Shown: positions 20,100-32,815 of the stretch, in pieces
Numbering within the stretch: the stretch's first letter is position 1
Layout of the letters: each line of letters opens with the position of its first letter
Source of the DNA: Canna indica
Taxonomy: Eukaryota > Streptophyta > Magnoliopsida > Zingiberales > Cannaceae
Reading direction: 5' to 3'
Length of the DNA: 64,000 nucleotides
Assembly: GCA_034359265.1 (NCBI GenBank)
Contig: CP136893.1
Location: 48,929,501 to 48,993,500 of the forward strand
Translations under genes and position numbers: made by a program
The notes under the pieces: generated by a model
Database searches by the model: none
What the model saw: only the letters and a program-made list of their open reading frames with translations
Told to the model about the DNA's origin: nothing

Positions 20100-23015
20100 G
20101 TGAATGTTCTGGAGTCGCTCGGGACTAAAATTGCTGGGTGTTTCTTGCTGATACCCCGAAGTTCAATCAGTTGGCTTCGTTCAAGATTCTATTCGAAAAA
20201 TCGTGCAACTCTTTGCATTAGTTTGTCAAAAATAACTCGATTAACAACTTCTCCCATCACACTGAATGTTCTAGAGTCGCTCGGGACTCAGATTTCTGGT
20301 CGTTTCGAACCGATACCCCGAAGTTCAATCAGTCGGCTTCGTTCAAGATTCTATTCCAAAAAGCGTGCAATTCTTTGCATTAGTTTGTCAAAAATAACTC
20401 GATTAACAACTTCTCCCATCACAGTGAATGTTCTGGAGTCGCTCGGGTCATAGATTGCTGGTCGTTTCGAGCCGATACCCCAAAGTTCAATCAGTCGGCT
20501 TCGTTCAAGATTCTATTCAAAAAATCATGCAATTCTTTGCATTAGTTTGTCAAAAATAACTCGATTATCAACTTCTCCCATCACAGTGAATGTTCTGGAG
20601 TCGCTCAGGACTCAGATTTCTGGTCGTTTCGAACCGATACACCGAAGTTCAATCAGTCGGCTTCGTTCAAGATTCTATTCGAAAAATCGTGCAATTCTTA
20701 GCTTTAGTTTGTCAAAAATAACTCGATTAACAACTTCTCCCATCACAGTGAATGTTCTGGAGTCGCTCGGGTCACAGATTGCTGGTCATTTTGAGCTGAT
20801 ACCACGAAGTTCAATCAGTCAGCTTCGTTGAAGATTCTATTCGAAAAAGCGTGCAATTCTTTGCATTAGTCTGTCAAAAATAATTCGATTAACAACTTCT
20901 CTCATCACAGTGAATGTTCTGGAGTCGCTCGGGACTAAGATTGCTGGGTGTTTCTAGCTGATACCCCGAAGTTCAATCAGTTGGCTTCGTTCAAGATTCT
21001 ATTCGAGAAATCGTGCAACTCTTTGCATTAGTTTGTCAAAAATAACTCGATTAACAACTTCTCCCATCACAGTGAATGTTCTAGAGTCGCTCGGGACTCA
21101 GATTTCTGGTCGTTTCGAACCGATACCCCAAAGTTCAATCAGTCGGCTTCGTTCAAAATTCTATTCCAAAAAGCATGCAATTCTTAGCATTAGTTTGTCA
21201 AAAATAACTCGATTAACAACTTCTCCCATCACAGTGAATGTTCTGGAGTCGCTCGGGACTCAGATCGCTGGGTGTTTCTAGCCGATACCCCGAAGTTCAA
21301 TCAGTGGGCTTCGTTCAAGATTCTATTCGAAAAATCGTGCAATTCTTTGCATTAGTTTGTCAAAAATAACTCGATTAACAACTTATCCCATCACAGTGAA
21401 TGTTCTGGAGTCGCTCGGGTCACAGATTGCTGGTCATTTCGTGCTGATACCACGAAGTTCAATCAGTCGGCTTCGTTGAAGATTCTATTTGAAAAAGCGT
21501 GCAATTATTTGCATTAGTCTTCCAAAAATAATTCGATTAACAACTTCTCTCATCACAGTGAATGTTCTGGAGTCGCTCGGGACTAAAATTGCTGGGTGTT
21601 TCTAGCTGATACCCCGAAGTTCAATCAGTTGGCTTCGTTCAAGATTCTATTCGAAAAATCGTGCAACTCTTTGCATTAGTTTGTCAAAAATAACTCGATT
21701 AACAACTTCTCCCATCACAGTGAATGTTCTAGAGTCGCTCGGGACTCAGATTTATGGTCGTTTCGAACCGATACCCCGAAGTTCAATCAGTCGGCTTCGT
21801 TCAAAATTCTATTCCAAAAAGCGTGCAATTCTTAGCATTAGTTTGTCAAAAATAACTCGATTAACAACTTCTCCCATCACAGTGAATGTTCTGGAGTCGC
21901 TCGGGTCACAGATTGCTGGTCGTTTCGAGCCGATACCCCAAAGTTCAATCAGTCGGCTTCGTTCAAGATTCTATTCCAAAAAGCGTGCAATTCTTTGCAT
22001 TAGTTTGTCAAAAATAACTCGATTAACAACTTATCCCATCACAGTGAATGTTCTGGAGTCGCTCGGGTCACAGATTGCTGGTCGATTCGAGCTGATACCC
22101 CGAAGTTCAATCAGTCGGCTTCGTTCAAGATTCTATTCGAAAAAGCGTGCAATTCTTTGCATTAGTCTTTCAAAAATAAATCGATTAACAACTTCTCCCA
22201 TCACAGTGAATGTTCTGGAGTCGCTCGGGACTCAGATTGCTGGTCGTTTTTAGCCGATACCGCAAAGTTCAATCAGTTGGCTTCGTTCAAGATTCTATTC
22301 GAAAAATCATGCAATTCTTTGCATTAGTTTGTCAAAAATAACTCGATTAACAACTTCTCCCATCACAGTGAATGTTCTGGAGTCGCTCGGGACACAGATT
22401 GCTGGTCGTTTCGAGCCGATACCCCAAAGTTCAATCAGTCAGCTTCGTTCAAGATTCTATTCGAAAAATCATGCAATTCTTTGCATTAGTTTGTCAAAAA
22501 TAACTCGATTAACAACTTCTCCCATCACAGTGAATGTTCTGGAGTCGCTCGGGTCACAGATTGCTGGTCGGTTCGAGCTGATACCCCGAAGTTCAATCAG
22601 TCGGCTTCGTTCAAGATTCTATTCGAAAAATCGTGCAATTCTTTGCATTAGTCTGTAAAAAATAACTCGATTAACAACTTCTCCCATCACAGTGAATGTT
22701 CTGGAGTCGCTCGGGACTCAGATCGCTGGGTGTTTCTAGCCGATACCCCAAAGTTCAATCAATGGGCTTCGTTCAAGATTCTATTCGAAAAATCGTGCAA
22801 TTCTTTGCATTAGTTTGTCAAAAATAACTCGATTAACAACTTATCCCATCACAGTGAATGTTCTGGAGTCGCTCGGGTCACAGATTGCTGGTCATTTCGA
22901 GCTGATACCACGAAGTTCAATCAGTCGGCTTCGTTGAAGATTCTATTCGAAAAAGCGTGCAATTCTTTGCATTAGTCTTTCAAAAATAATTCGATTAACA
23001 ACTTCTCTCATCACA
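20100..23015 (+). repeat. 18-mer HOR copy 4 (2,916 bp, complete)
   Basis: Complete unit of the second subgroup: AAATCGATTAAC and GTCGCTCGGG near 22,180-22,230, as in copies 6 and 7. Private changes include TTTATGGTCG near 21751, CAGTCAGCTTCGTTCAAG near 22437 and CAATCAATGGGC near 22758. Confidence 0.85.
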
Positions 23016-24797
23016 GTGAATGTTCTGGAGTCGCTCGGGACAAAAATTGCTGGGTGTTTCTTGCTGATACCCCGAAGTTCAATCAGTTGGCTTCGTTCAA
23101 GATTCTATTCGAAAAATCGTGCAACTCTTTGCATTAGTTTGTCAAAAATAACTCGATTAACAACTTCTCCCATCACACTGAATGTTCTAGAGTCGCTCGG
23201 GACTCAGATTTCTGGTCGTTTCGAACCGATACCCCGAAGTTCAATCAGTCGGCTTCGTTCAAGATTCTATTCCAAAAAGCGTGCAATTCTTTGCATTAGT
23301 TTGTCAAAAATAACTCGATTAACAACTTCTCCCATCACAGTGAATGTTCTGGAGTCGCTCGGGTCATAGATTGCTGGTCGTTTCGAGCTGATACCCCAAA
23401 GTTCAATCAGTCGGCTTCGTTCAAGATTCTATTCAAAAAATCATGCAATTCTTTGCATTAGTTTGTCAAAAATAACTCGATTATCAACTTCTCCCATCAC
23501 AGTGAATGTTCTGGAGTCGCTCAGGACTCAGATTTCTGGTCGTTTCGAACCGATACACCGAAGTTCAATCAGTCGGCTTCGTTCAAGATTCTATTCGAAA
23601 AATCGTGCAATTCTTAGCTTTAGTTTGTCAAAAATAACTCGATTAACAACTTCTCCCATCACAGTGAATGTTCTGGAGTCGCTCGGGTCACAGATTGCTG
23701 GTCATTTTGAGCTGATACCACGAAGTTCAATCAGTCAGCTTCGTTGAAGATTCTATTCGAAAAAGCGTGCAATTCTTTGCATTAGTCTGTCAAAAATAAT
23801 TCGATTAACAACTTCTCTCATCACAGTGAATGTTCTGGAGTCGCTCGGGACTAAAATTGCTGGGTGTTTCTAGCTGATACCCCGAAGTTCAATCAGTTGG
23901 CTTCGTTCAAGATTCTATTCGAGAAATCGTGCAACTCTTTGCATTAGTTTGTCAAAAATAACTCGATTAACAACTTCTCCCATCACAGTGAATGTTCTAG
24001 AGTCGCTCGGGACTCAGATTTCTGGTCGTTTCGAACCGATACCCCAAAGTTCAATCAGTCGGCTTCGTTCAAAATTCTATTCCAAAAAGCATGCAATTCT
24101 TAGCATTAGTTTGTCAAAAATAACTCGATTAACAACTTCTCCCATCACAGTGAATGTTCTGGAGTCGCTCGGGACTCAGATCGCTGGGTGTTTCTAGCCG
24201 ATACCCCAAAGTTCAATCAGTCAGCTTCGTTCAAGATTCTATTCGAAAAATCATGCAATTCTTTGCATTAGTTTGTCAAAAATAACTCGATTAACAACTT
24301 CTCCCATCACAGTGAATGTTCTGGAGTCGCTCGGGTCACAGATTGCTGGTCGGTTCGAGCTGATACCCCGAAGTTCAATCAGTCGGCTTCGTTCAAGATT
24401 CTATTCGAAAAATCGTGCAATTCTTTGCATTAGTCTGTAAAAAATAACTCGATTAACAACTTCTCCCATCACAGTGAATGTTCTGGAGTCGCTCGGGACT
24501 CAGATCGCTGGGTGTTTCTAGCCGATACCCCAAAGTTCAATCAGTGGGCTTCGTTCAAGATTCTATTCGAAAAATCGTGCAATTCTTTGCATTAGTTTGT
24601 CAAAAATAACTCGACTAACAACTTATCCCATCACAGTGAATGTTCTGGAGTCGCTCGGGTCACAGATTGCTGGTCATTTCGAGCTGATACCACGAAGTTC
24701 AATCAGTCGGCTTCGTTGAAGATTCTATTCGAAAAAGCGTGCAATTCTTTGCATTAGTCTTTCAAAAATAATTCGATTAACAACTTCTCTCATCACA
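23016..24797 (+). repeat. 18-mer HOR copy 5, 11 monomers (1,782 bp)
   Basis: Seven whole monomers (1,134 bp) are missing. The join lies near 24,190-24,230: sequence left of it is that of offset about 1,190, and sequence right of it is that of offset about 2,325. The right side carries CAGTCAGCTTCGTTCAAG, the private variant of copy 4. It shares GGGACAAAAATTGC and TTTCGAGCTGATACCCCAAA with copy 6. Confidence 0.85.
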
Positions 24798-27713
24798 GTG
24801 AATGTTCTGGAGTCGCTCGGGACAAAAATTGCTGGGTGTTTCTTGCTGATACCCCGAAGTTCAATCAGTTGGCATCGTTCAAGATTCTATTCGAAAAATC
24901 GTGCAACTCTTTGCATTAGTTTGTCAAAAATAACTCGATTAACAACTTCTCCCATCACACTGAATGTTCTAGAGTCGCTCGGGACTCAGATTTCTGGTCG
25001 TTTCGAACCGATACCCCGAAGTTCAATCAGTCGGCTTCGTTCAAGATTCTATTCCAAAAAGCGTGCAATTCTTTGCATTAGTTTGTCAAAAATAACTCGA
25101 TTAACAACTTCTCCCATCACAGTGAATGTTCTGGAGTCGCTCGGGTCATAGATTGCTGGTCGTTTCGAGCTGATACCCCAAAGTTCAATCAGTCGGCTTC
25201 GTTCAAGATTCTATTCAAAAAATCATGCAATTCTTTGCATTAGTTTGTCAAAAATAACTCGATTATCAACTTCTCCCATCACAGTGAATGTTCTGGAGTC
25301 GCTCAGGACTCAGATTTCTGGTCGTTTCGAACCGATACACCGAAGTTCAATCAGTCGGCTTCGTTCAAGATTCTATTCGAAAAATCGTGCAATTCTTAGC
25401 TTTAGTTTGTCAAAAATAACTCGATTAACAACTTCTCCCATCACAGTGAATGTTCTGGAGTCGCTCGGGTCACAGATTGCTGGTCATTTTGAGCTGATAC
25501 CACGAAGTTCAATCAGTCAGCTTCGTTGAAGATTCTATTCGAAAAAGCGTGCAATTCTTTGCATTAGTCTGTCAAAAATAATTCGATTAACAACTTCTCT
25601 CATCACAGTGAATGTTCTGGAGTCGCTCGGGACTAAAATTGCTGGGTGTTTCTAGCTGATACCCCGAAGTTCAATCAGTTGGCTTCGTTCAAGATTCTAT
25701 TCGAGAAATCGTGCAACTCTTTGCATTAGTTTGTCAAAAATAACTCGATTAACAACTTCTCCCATCACAGTGAATGTTCTAGAGTCGCTCGGGACTCAGA
25801 TTTCTGGTCGTTTCGAACCGATACCCCAAAGTTCAATCAGTCGGCTTCGTTCAAAATTCTATTCCAAAAAGCATGCAATTCTTAGCATTAGTTTGTCAAA
25901 AATAACTCGATTAACAACTTCTCCCATCACAGTGAATGTTCTGGAGTCGCTCGGGACTCAGATCGCTGGGTGTTTCTAGCCGATACCCCGAAGTTCAATC
26001 AGTGGGCTTCGTTCAAGATTCTATTCGAAAAATCGTGCAATTCTTTGCATTAGTTTGTCAAAAATAACTCGATTAACAACTTATCCCATCACAGTGAATG
26101 TTCTGGAGTCGCTCGGGTCACAGATTGCTGGTCATTTCGTGCTGATACCACGAAGTTCAATCAGTCGGCTTCGTTGAAGATTCTATTTGAAAAAGCGTGC
26201 AATTATTTGCATTAGTCTTCCAAAAATAATTCGATTAACAACTTCTCTCATCACAGTGAATGTTCTGGAGTCGCTCGGGACTAAAATTGCTGGGTGTTTC
26301 TAGCTGATACCCCGAAGTTCAATCAGTTGGCTTCGTTCAAGATTCTATTCGAAAAATCGTGCAACTCTTTGCATTAGTTTGTCAAAAATAACTCGATTAA
26401 CAACTTCTCCCATCACAGTGAATGTTCTAGAGTCGCTCGTGACTCAGATTTCTGGTCGTTTCGAACCGATACCCCGAAGTTCAATCAGTCGGCTTCGTTC
26501 AAAATTCTATTCCAAAAAGCGTGCAATTCTTAGCATTAGTTTGTCAAAAATAACTCGATTAACAACTTCTCCCATCACAGTGAATGTTCTGGAGTCGCTC
26601 GGGTCACAGATTGCTGGTCGTTTCGAGCCGATACCCCAAAGTTCAATCAGTCGGCTTCGTTCAAGATTCTATTCCAAAAAGCGTGCAATTCTTTGCATTA
26701 GTTTGTCAAAAATAACTCGATTAACAACTTATCCCATCACAGTGAATGTTCTGGAGTCGCTCGGGTCACAGATTGCTGGTCGATTCGAGCTGATACCCCG
26801 AAGTTCAATCAGTCGGCTTCGTTCAAGATTCTATTCGAAAAAGCGTGCAATTCTTTGCATTAGTCTTTCAAAAATAAATCGATTAACAACTTCTCCCATC
26901 ACAGTGAATGTTCTGGAGTCGCTCGGGACTCAGATTGCTGGTCGTTTTTAGCCGATACCGCAAAGTTCAATCAGTTGGCTTCGTTCAAGATTCTATTCGA
27001 AAAATCATGCAATTCTTTGCATTAGTTTGTCAAAAATAACTCGATTAACAACTTCTCCCATCACAGTGAATGTTCTGGAGTCGCACGGGACACAGATTGC
27101 TGGTCGTTTCGAGCCGATACCCCAAAGTTCAATCAGTCGTCTTCGTTCAAGATTCTATTCGAAAAATCATGCAATTCTTTGCATTAGTTTGTCAAAAATA
27201 ACTCGATTAACAACTTCTCCCATCACAGTGAATGTTCTGGAGTCGCTCGGGTCACAGATTGCTGGTCGGTTCGAGTTGATACCCCGAAGTTCAATCAGTC
27301 GGCTTCGTTCAAGATTCTATTCGAAAAATCGTGCAATTCTTTGCATTAGTCTGTAAAAAATAACTCGATTAACAACTTCTCCCATCACAGTGAATGTTCT
27401 GGAGTAGCTTGGGACTCAGATCGCTGGGTGTTTCTAGCCGATACCCCAAAGTTCAATCAGTGGGCTTCGTTCAAGATTCTATTCGAAAAATCGTGCAATT
27501 CTTTGCATTAGTTTGTCAAAAATAACTCGATTAACAACTTATCCCATCACAGTGAATGTTCTGGAGTCGCTCGGGTCACAGATTGCTGGTCATTTCGAGC
27601 TGATACCACGAAGTTCAATCAGTCGGCTTCGTTGAAGATTCTATTCGAAAAAGCGTGCAATTCTTTGCATTAGTCTTTCAAAAATAATTCGATTAACAAC
27701 TTCTCTCATCACA
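24798..27713 (+). repeat. 18-mer HOR copy 6 (2,916 bp, complete)
   Basis: Complete unit. GGGACAAAAATTGC (near 24821) and TTTCGAGCTGATACCCCAAA (near 25163) are shared with copy 5 only, so the left parts of copies 5 and 6 are sisters. Private changes include GGCATCGTTC near 24871, GCTCGTGACTC near 26436, GTCGCACGGGAC near 27080 and AGTCGTCTTCG near 27136. Confidence 0.85.
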
Positions 27714-30104
27714 GTGAATGTTCTGGAGTCGCTCGGGACTAAAATTGCTGGGTGTTTCTTGCTGATACCCCGAAGTTCAATCAGTTGGCTTCGTTCAAGA
27801 TTCTATTCGAAAAATCGTGCAACTCTTTGCATTAGTTTGTCAAAAATAACTCGATTAACAACTTCTCCCATCACACTGAATGTTCTAGAGTCGCTCGGGA
27901 CTCAGATTTCTGGTCGTTTCGAACCGATACCCCGAAGTTCAATCAGTCGGCTTCGTTCAAGATTCTATTCCAAAAAGCGTGCAATTCTTTGCATTAGTTT
28001 GTCAAAAATAACTCGATTAACAACTTCTACCATCACAGTGAATGTTCTGGAGTCGCTCGGGTCATAGATTGCTGGTCGTTTCGAGCCGATACCCCAAAGT
28101 TCAATCAGTCGGCTTCGTTCAAGATTCTATTCAAAAAATCATGCAATTCTTTGCATTAGTTTGTCAAAAATAACTCGATTATCAACTTTTCCCATCACAG
28201 TGAATGTTCTGGAGTCGCTCAGGACTCAGATTTCTGGTCGTTTCGAACCGATACACCGAAGTTCAATCAGTCGGCTTCGTTCAAGATTCTATTCGAAAAA
28301 TCGTGCAATTCTTAGCTTTAGTTTGTCAAAAATAACTCGATTAACAACTTCTCCCATCACAGTGAATGTTCTGGAGTCGCTCGGGTCACAGATTGCTGGT
28401 CATTTTGAGCTGATACCACGAAGTTCAATCAGTCAGCTTCGTTGAAGATTCTATTCGAAAAAGCGTGCAATTCTTTGCATTAGTCTGTCAAAAATAATTC
28501 GATTAACAACTTCTCTCATCACAGTGAATGTTCTGGAGTCGCTCGGGACTAAAATTGCTGGGTGTTTCTAGCTGATACCCCGAAGTTCAATCAGTTGGCT
28601 TCGTTCAAGATTCTATTCGAGAAATCGTGCAACTCTTTGCATTAGTTTGTCAAAAATAACTCGATTAACAACTTCTCCCATCACAGTGAATGTTCTAGAG
28701 TCGCTCGGGACTCAGATTTCTGGTCGTTTCGAACCGATACCCCAAAGTTCAATCAGTCGGCTTCGTTCAAAATTCTATTCCAAAAAGCATGCAATTCTTA
28801 GCATTAGTTTGTCAAAAATAACTCGATTAACAACTTCTCCCATCACAGTGAATGTTCTGGAGTCGCTCGGGACTCAGATCGCTGGGTGTTTCTAGCCGAT
28901 ACCCCGAAGTTCAATCAGTGGGCTTCGTTCAAGATTCTATTCGAAAAATCGTGCAATTCTTTGCATTAGTTTGTCAAAAATAACTCGATTAACAACTTAT
29001 CCCATCATAGTGAATGTTCTGGAGTCGCTCGGGTCACAGATTGCTGGTCATTTCGTGCTGATACCACGAAGTTCAATCAGTCGGCTTCGTTGAAGATTCT
29101 ATTTGAAAAAGCGTGCAATTATTTGCATTAGTCTTCCAAAAATAATTCGATTAACAACTTCTCTCATCACAGTGAATGTTCTGGAGTCGCTCGGGACTAA
29201 AATTGCTGGGTGTTTCTAGCTGATACCCCGAAGTTCAATCAGTTGGCTTCGTTCAAGATTCTATTCGAAAAATCGTGCAACTCTTTGCATTAGTTTGTCA
29301 AAAATAACTCGATTAACAACTTCTCCCATCACAGTGAATGTTCTAGAGTCGCTTGGGACTCAAATTTCTGGTCGTTTCGAACCGATACCCCGAAGTTCAA
29401 TCAGTCGGCTTCGTTCAAAATTCTATTCCAAAAAGCGTGCAATTCTTAGCATTAGTTTGTCAAAAATAACTCGATTAACAACTTCTCCCATCACAGTGAA
29501 TGTTCTGGAGTCGCTCGGGTCACAGATTGCTGGTCGTTTCGAGCCGATACCCCAAAGTTCAATCAGTCGGCTTCGTTCAAGATTCTATTCCAAAAAGCGT
29601 GCAATTCTTTGCATTAGTTTGTCAAAAATAACTCGATTAACAACTTATCCCATCACAGTGAATGTTCTGGAGTCGCTCGGGTCACAGATTGCTGGTCGGT
29701 TCGAGCTGATACCCCGAAGTTCAATCAGTCGGCTTCGTTCAAGATTCTATTCGAAAAAGCGTGCAATTCTTTGCATTAGTCTTTCAAAAATAAATCGATT
29801 AACAACTTCTCCCATCACAGTGAATGTTCTGGAGTCGCTCGGGACTCAGATTGCTGGTCATTTTTAGCCGATACCGCAAAGTTCAATCAGTTGGCTTCGT
29901 TCAAGATTCTATTCGAAAAATCATGCAATTCTTTGCATTAGTTTGTCAAAAATAACTCGATTAACAACTTTTGCCATCACAGTGAATGTTCTGGAGTCGC
30001 TCGGGACACAGATTGCTGGTCGTTTCGAGCCGATACCCCAAAGTTCAATCAGTCGGCTTCGTTCAAGATTCTATTCGAAAAATCATGCAATTCTTTGCAT
30101 TAGT
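27714..30104 (+). repeat. 18-mer HOR copy 7, right-truncated
   Basis: Follows the unit for about 2,391 bp (to offset 2,391), then jumps by six monomers (972 bp) to sequence equivalent to offset about 447 of a following unit. Private changes include CTTCTACCATC near 28026, CTTTTCCCATC near 28187, and CTTTTGCCATC near 29968. Confidence 0.8.
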
Positions 30105-31269
30105 TTGTCAAAAATAACTCGATTAACAACTTCTCCCATCACAGTGAATGTTCTGGAGTCGCTCGAGACTCAAATTTCTGGTCGTTTCGAACCGATACAC
30201 CGAAGTTCAATCAGTCGGCTTCGTTCAAGATTCTATTCGAAAAATCGTGCAATTCTTAGCTTTAGTTTGTCAAAAATAACTCGATTAACAACTTCTCCCA
30301 TCACAGTGAATGTTCTGGAGTCGCTCGGGTCACAGATTGCTGGTCATTTTGAGCTGATACCATGAAGTTCAGTCAGTCGGCTTCGTTGAAGATTCTATTC
30401 GAAAAAGCGTGCAATTCTTTGCATTAGTCTGTCAAAAATAATTCGATTAACAACTTCTCTCATCACAGTGAATGTTCTGGAGTCGCTCGGGACTAAAATT
30501 GCTGGTCATTTTGAGCTGATACCCCAAAATTCAATCAGTTGGCTTCGTTCAAGATTCTATTCAAAAAATCGTGCAACTCTTTGCATTAGTTTGTCAAAAA
30601 TAACTTGATTAACAACTTCTCCCATCACAGTGAATGTTCTAGAGTCGCTCGGGACTCAGATTTCTGGTCGTTTCGAACCGATACCCCGAAGTTCAATCAG
30701 TCGGCTTCGTTCAAGATTCTATTCCAAAAAGCGTGCAATTCTTTGCATTAGTTTGTCAAAAATAACTCGATTAACAACTTCTCCCATCACAGTGAATGTT
30801 GTGGAGTCGCTCGGGTCACAGATTGCTGGTCGTTTCGAGCCGATACACCAAAGTTCAATCAGTCGGCTTCGTTCAAGATTCTATTCGAAAAATCAAGCAA
30901 TTCTATGCATTAGTCTATCAAAAATAACTCGATTAACAACTTCTCCCATCACAGCGAATGTTCTGGAGTCGCTCGGGACTCAGATTGCTGGGCGTTTCTA
31001 GCCGATACCCCGAAGTTCAATCAGTCGGCTTCGTTCAAGATTCTATTCCAATAAGCGTGGAATTCTTTGCATTACTTTGTCAAAAATAACTCGATTAATA
31101 ACTTATCCCGTCACAGTGAATGTTCTGGAGTCGCTCGGGTCACAGATTGCTGGTCGGTTCGAGCTGATACCCCGAAGTTCAATCAGTCGGCTTCGTTCAA
31201 GATTCTATTCGAAAAATCGTGCAATTCCTTGCATTAGTCTGTAAAAAATAACTCGATTAACAACTTCTC
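30105..31269 (+). repeat. Disordered end of the 18-mer domain
   Basis: Monomers here resemble parts of the 18-mer and the 10-mer in mixed order and carry more private substitutions (for example CAATAAGCGTGG near 31049, TCAAGCAATTCTATGC near 30893, CATTACTTTG near 31070). The 162-bp register is still kept. This is the transition between the homogeneous 18-mer block and the edge next to the inversion. Confidence 0.7.
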
Positions 31270-32687
31270 CCATCACAGTGAATGTTCTGGAGTCGCTCGG
31301 GACTCAGATCGCTGGGTGTTTCTAGCCAATACCCCGAAGTTCAATCAGTGGGCTTCGTTCAAGATTCTATTCGAAAAATCGTGCAATTCTTTGCATTAGT
31401 TTGTCAAAAATAACTCGATTAACAACTTATCCCATCACAGTGAATGTTCTGGAGTCGCTCGGGTCACAGATTGCTGGTCATTTCGAGCTGATACCACGAA
31501 GTTCAATCAGTCGGCTTCGTTGAAGATTCTATTCGAAAAAGCGTGCAATTCTTTGCATTAGTCTTTCAAAAATAGTTCGATTAACAACTTCTCTCACCAC
31601 AGTGAATGTTCTGGAGTCGCTCGGGACTAAAATTGCTGGGTGTTTCTAGCTGATACCCCGAAGTTCAATCAGTTGGCTTCGTTCAAGATTCTATTCGAAA
31701 AATCGTGCAACTCTTTGCATTAGTTTGTCAAAAATAACTCGATTAACAACTTCTCCCATCACAGTGAATGTTCTAGAGTCGCTCGGGACTCAGATTTCTG
31801 GTCGTTTCGAACCGATACCCCGAAGTTCAATCAGTCGGCTTCGTTCAAGATTCTATTCCAAAAAGCGTGCAATTCTTTGCATTAGTTTGTCAAAAATAAC
31901 TCGATTAACAACTTCTCCCATCACAGTGAATGTTCTAGAGTCGCTCGGGTCACAGATTGCTGGTCGTTTCGAGCCGATACCCCAAAGTTCAATCAGTCGG
32001 CTTCGTTCAACATTCTATTCAAAAAATCATGCAATTCTTTGCATTAGTTTGTCAAAAATAACTCGATTAACAACTTCTCCCATCACAGTGAATGTTCTAG
32101 AGTCGCTCGGGACTCAGATTTCTGGTCGTTTCGAACCGATACCCCGAAGTTCAATCAGTCTGCTTCGTTCAAGATTCTATTCCAAAAATCGTGCAATTCT
32201 TTGCATTAGTTTGTCAAAAATAACTCGATTAACAACTTCTCCCATCACAGTGAATGTTCTGGAGTCGCTCGGGACTCAGATCGCTGGGTGTTTCTAGCCA
32301 ATACCCCGAAGTTCAATCAGTGGGCTTCGTTCAAGATTCTATTCGAAAAATCGTGCAATTCTTTGCATTAGTTTGTCAAAAATAACTCGATTAACAACTT
32401 ATCCCATCACAGTGAATGTTCTGGAGTCGCTCGGGTCACAGATTGCTGGTCATTTCGAGCTGATACCACGAAGTTCAATCAGTCGGCTTCGTTGAAGATT
32501 CTATTCGAAAAAGCGTGCAATTCTTTGCATTAGTCTTTCAAAAATAGTTCGATTAACAACTTCTCTCACCACAGTGAATGTTCTGGAGTCGCTCGGGACT
32601 AAAATTGCTGGGTGTTTCTAGCTGATACCCCGAAGTTCAATCAGTTGGCTTCGTTCAAGATTCTATTCGAAAAATCGTGCAACTCTT
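31270..32687 (+). repeat. 6-mer duplication (972-bp spacing) near the inversion
   Basis: About 446 bp (31270-31715) recur at 32242-32687. Markers are TCTAGCCAATACCCCG (near 31321 and 32293) and AAAAATAGTTCGATT (near 31570 and 32542). The spacing of 972 is six monomers. The second copy is cut short and replaced at about 32,690 by a different monomer class. Confidence 0.8.
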
Positions 32688-32815
32688 TGAATTAGTCTGT
32701 AAAAAATAACTCGATTAACAACTTCTCCCATCACAGTGAATGTTCTGGAGTCGCTCGGGACTCAGATCGCTGGGTGTTTCTAGCCGATACCCCGAAGTTC
32801 AATCAGTGGCCTTCG

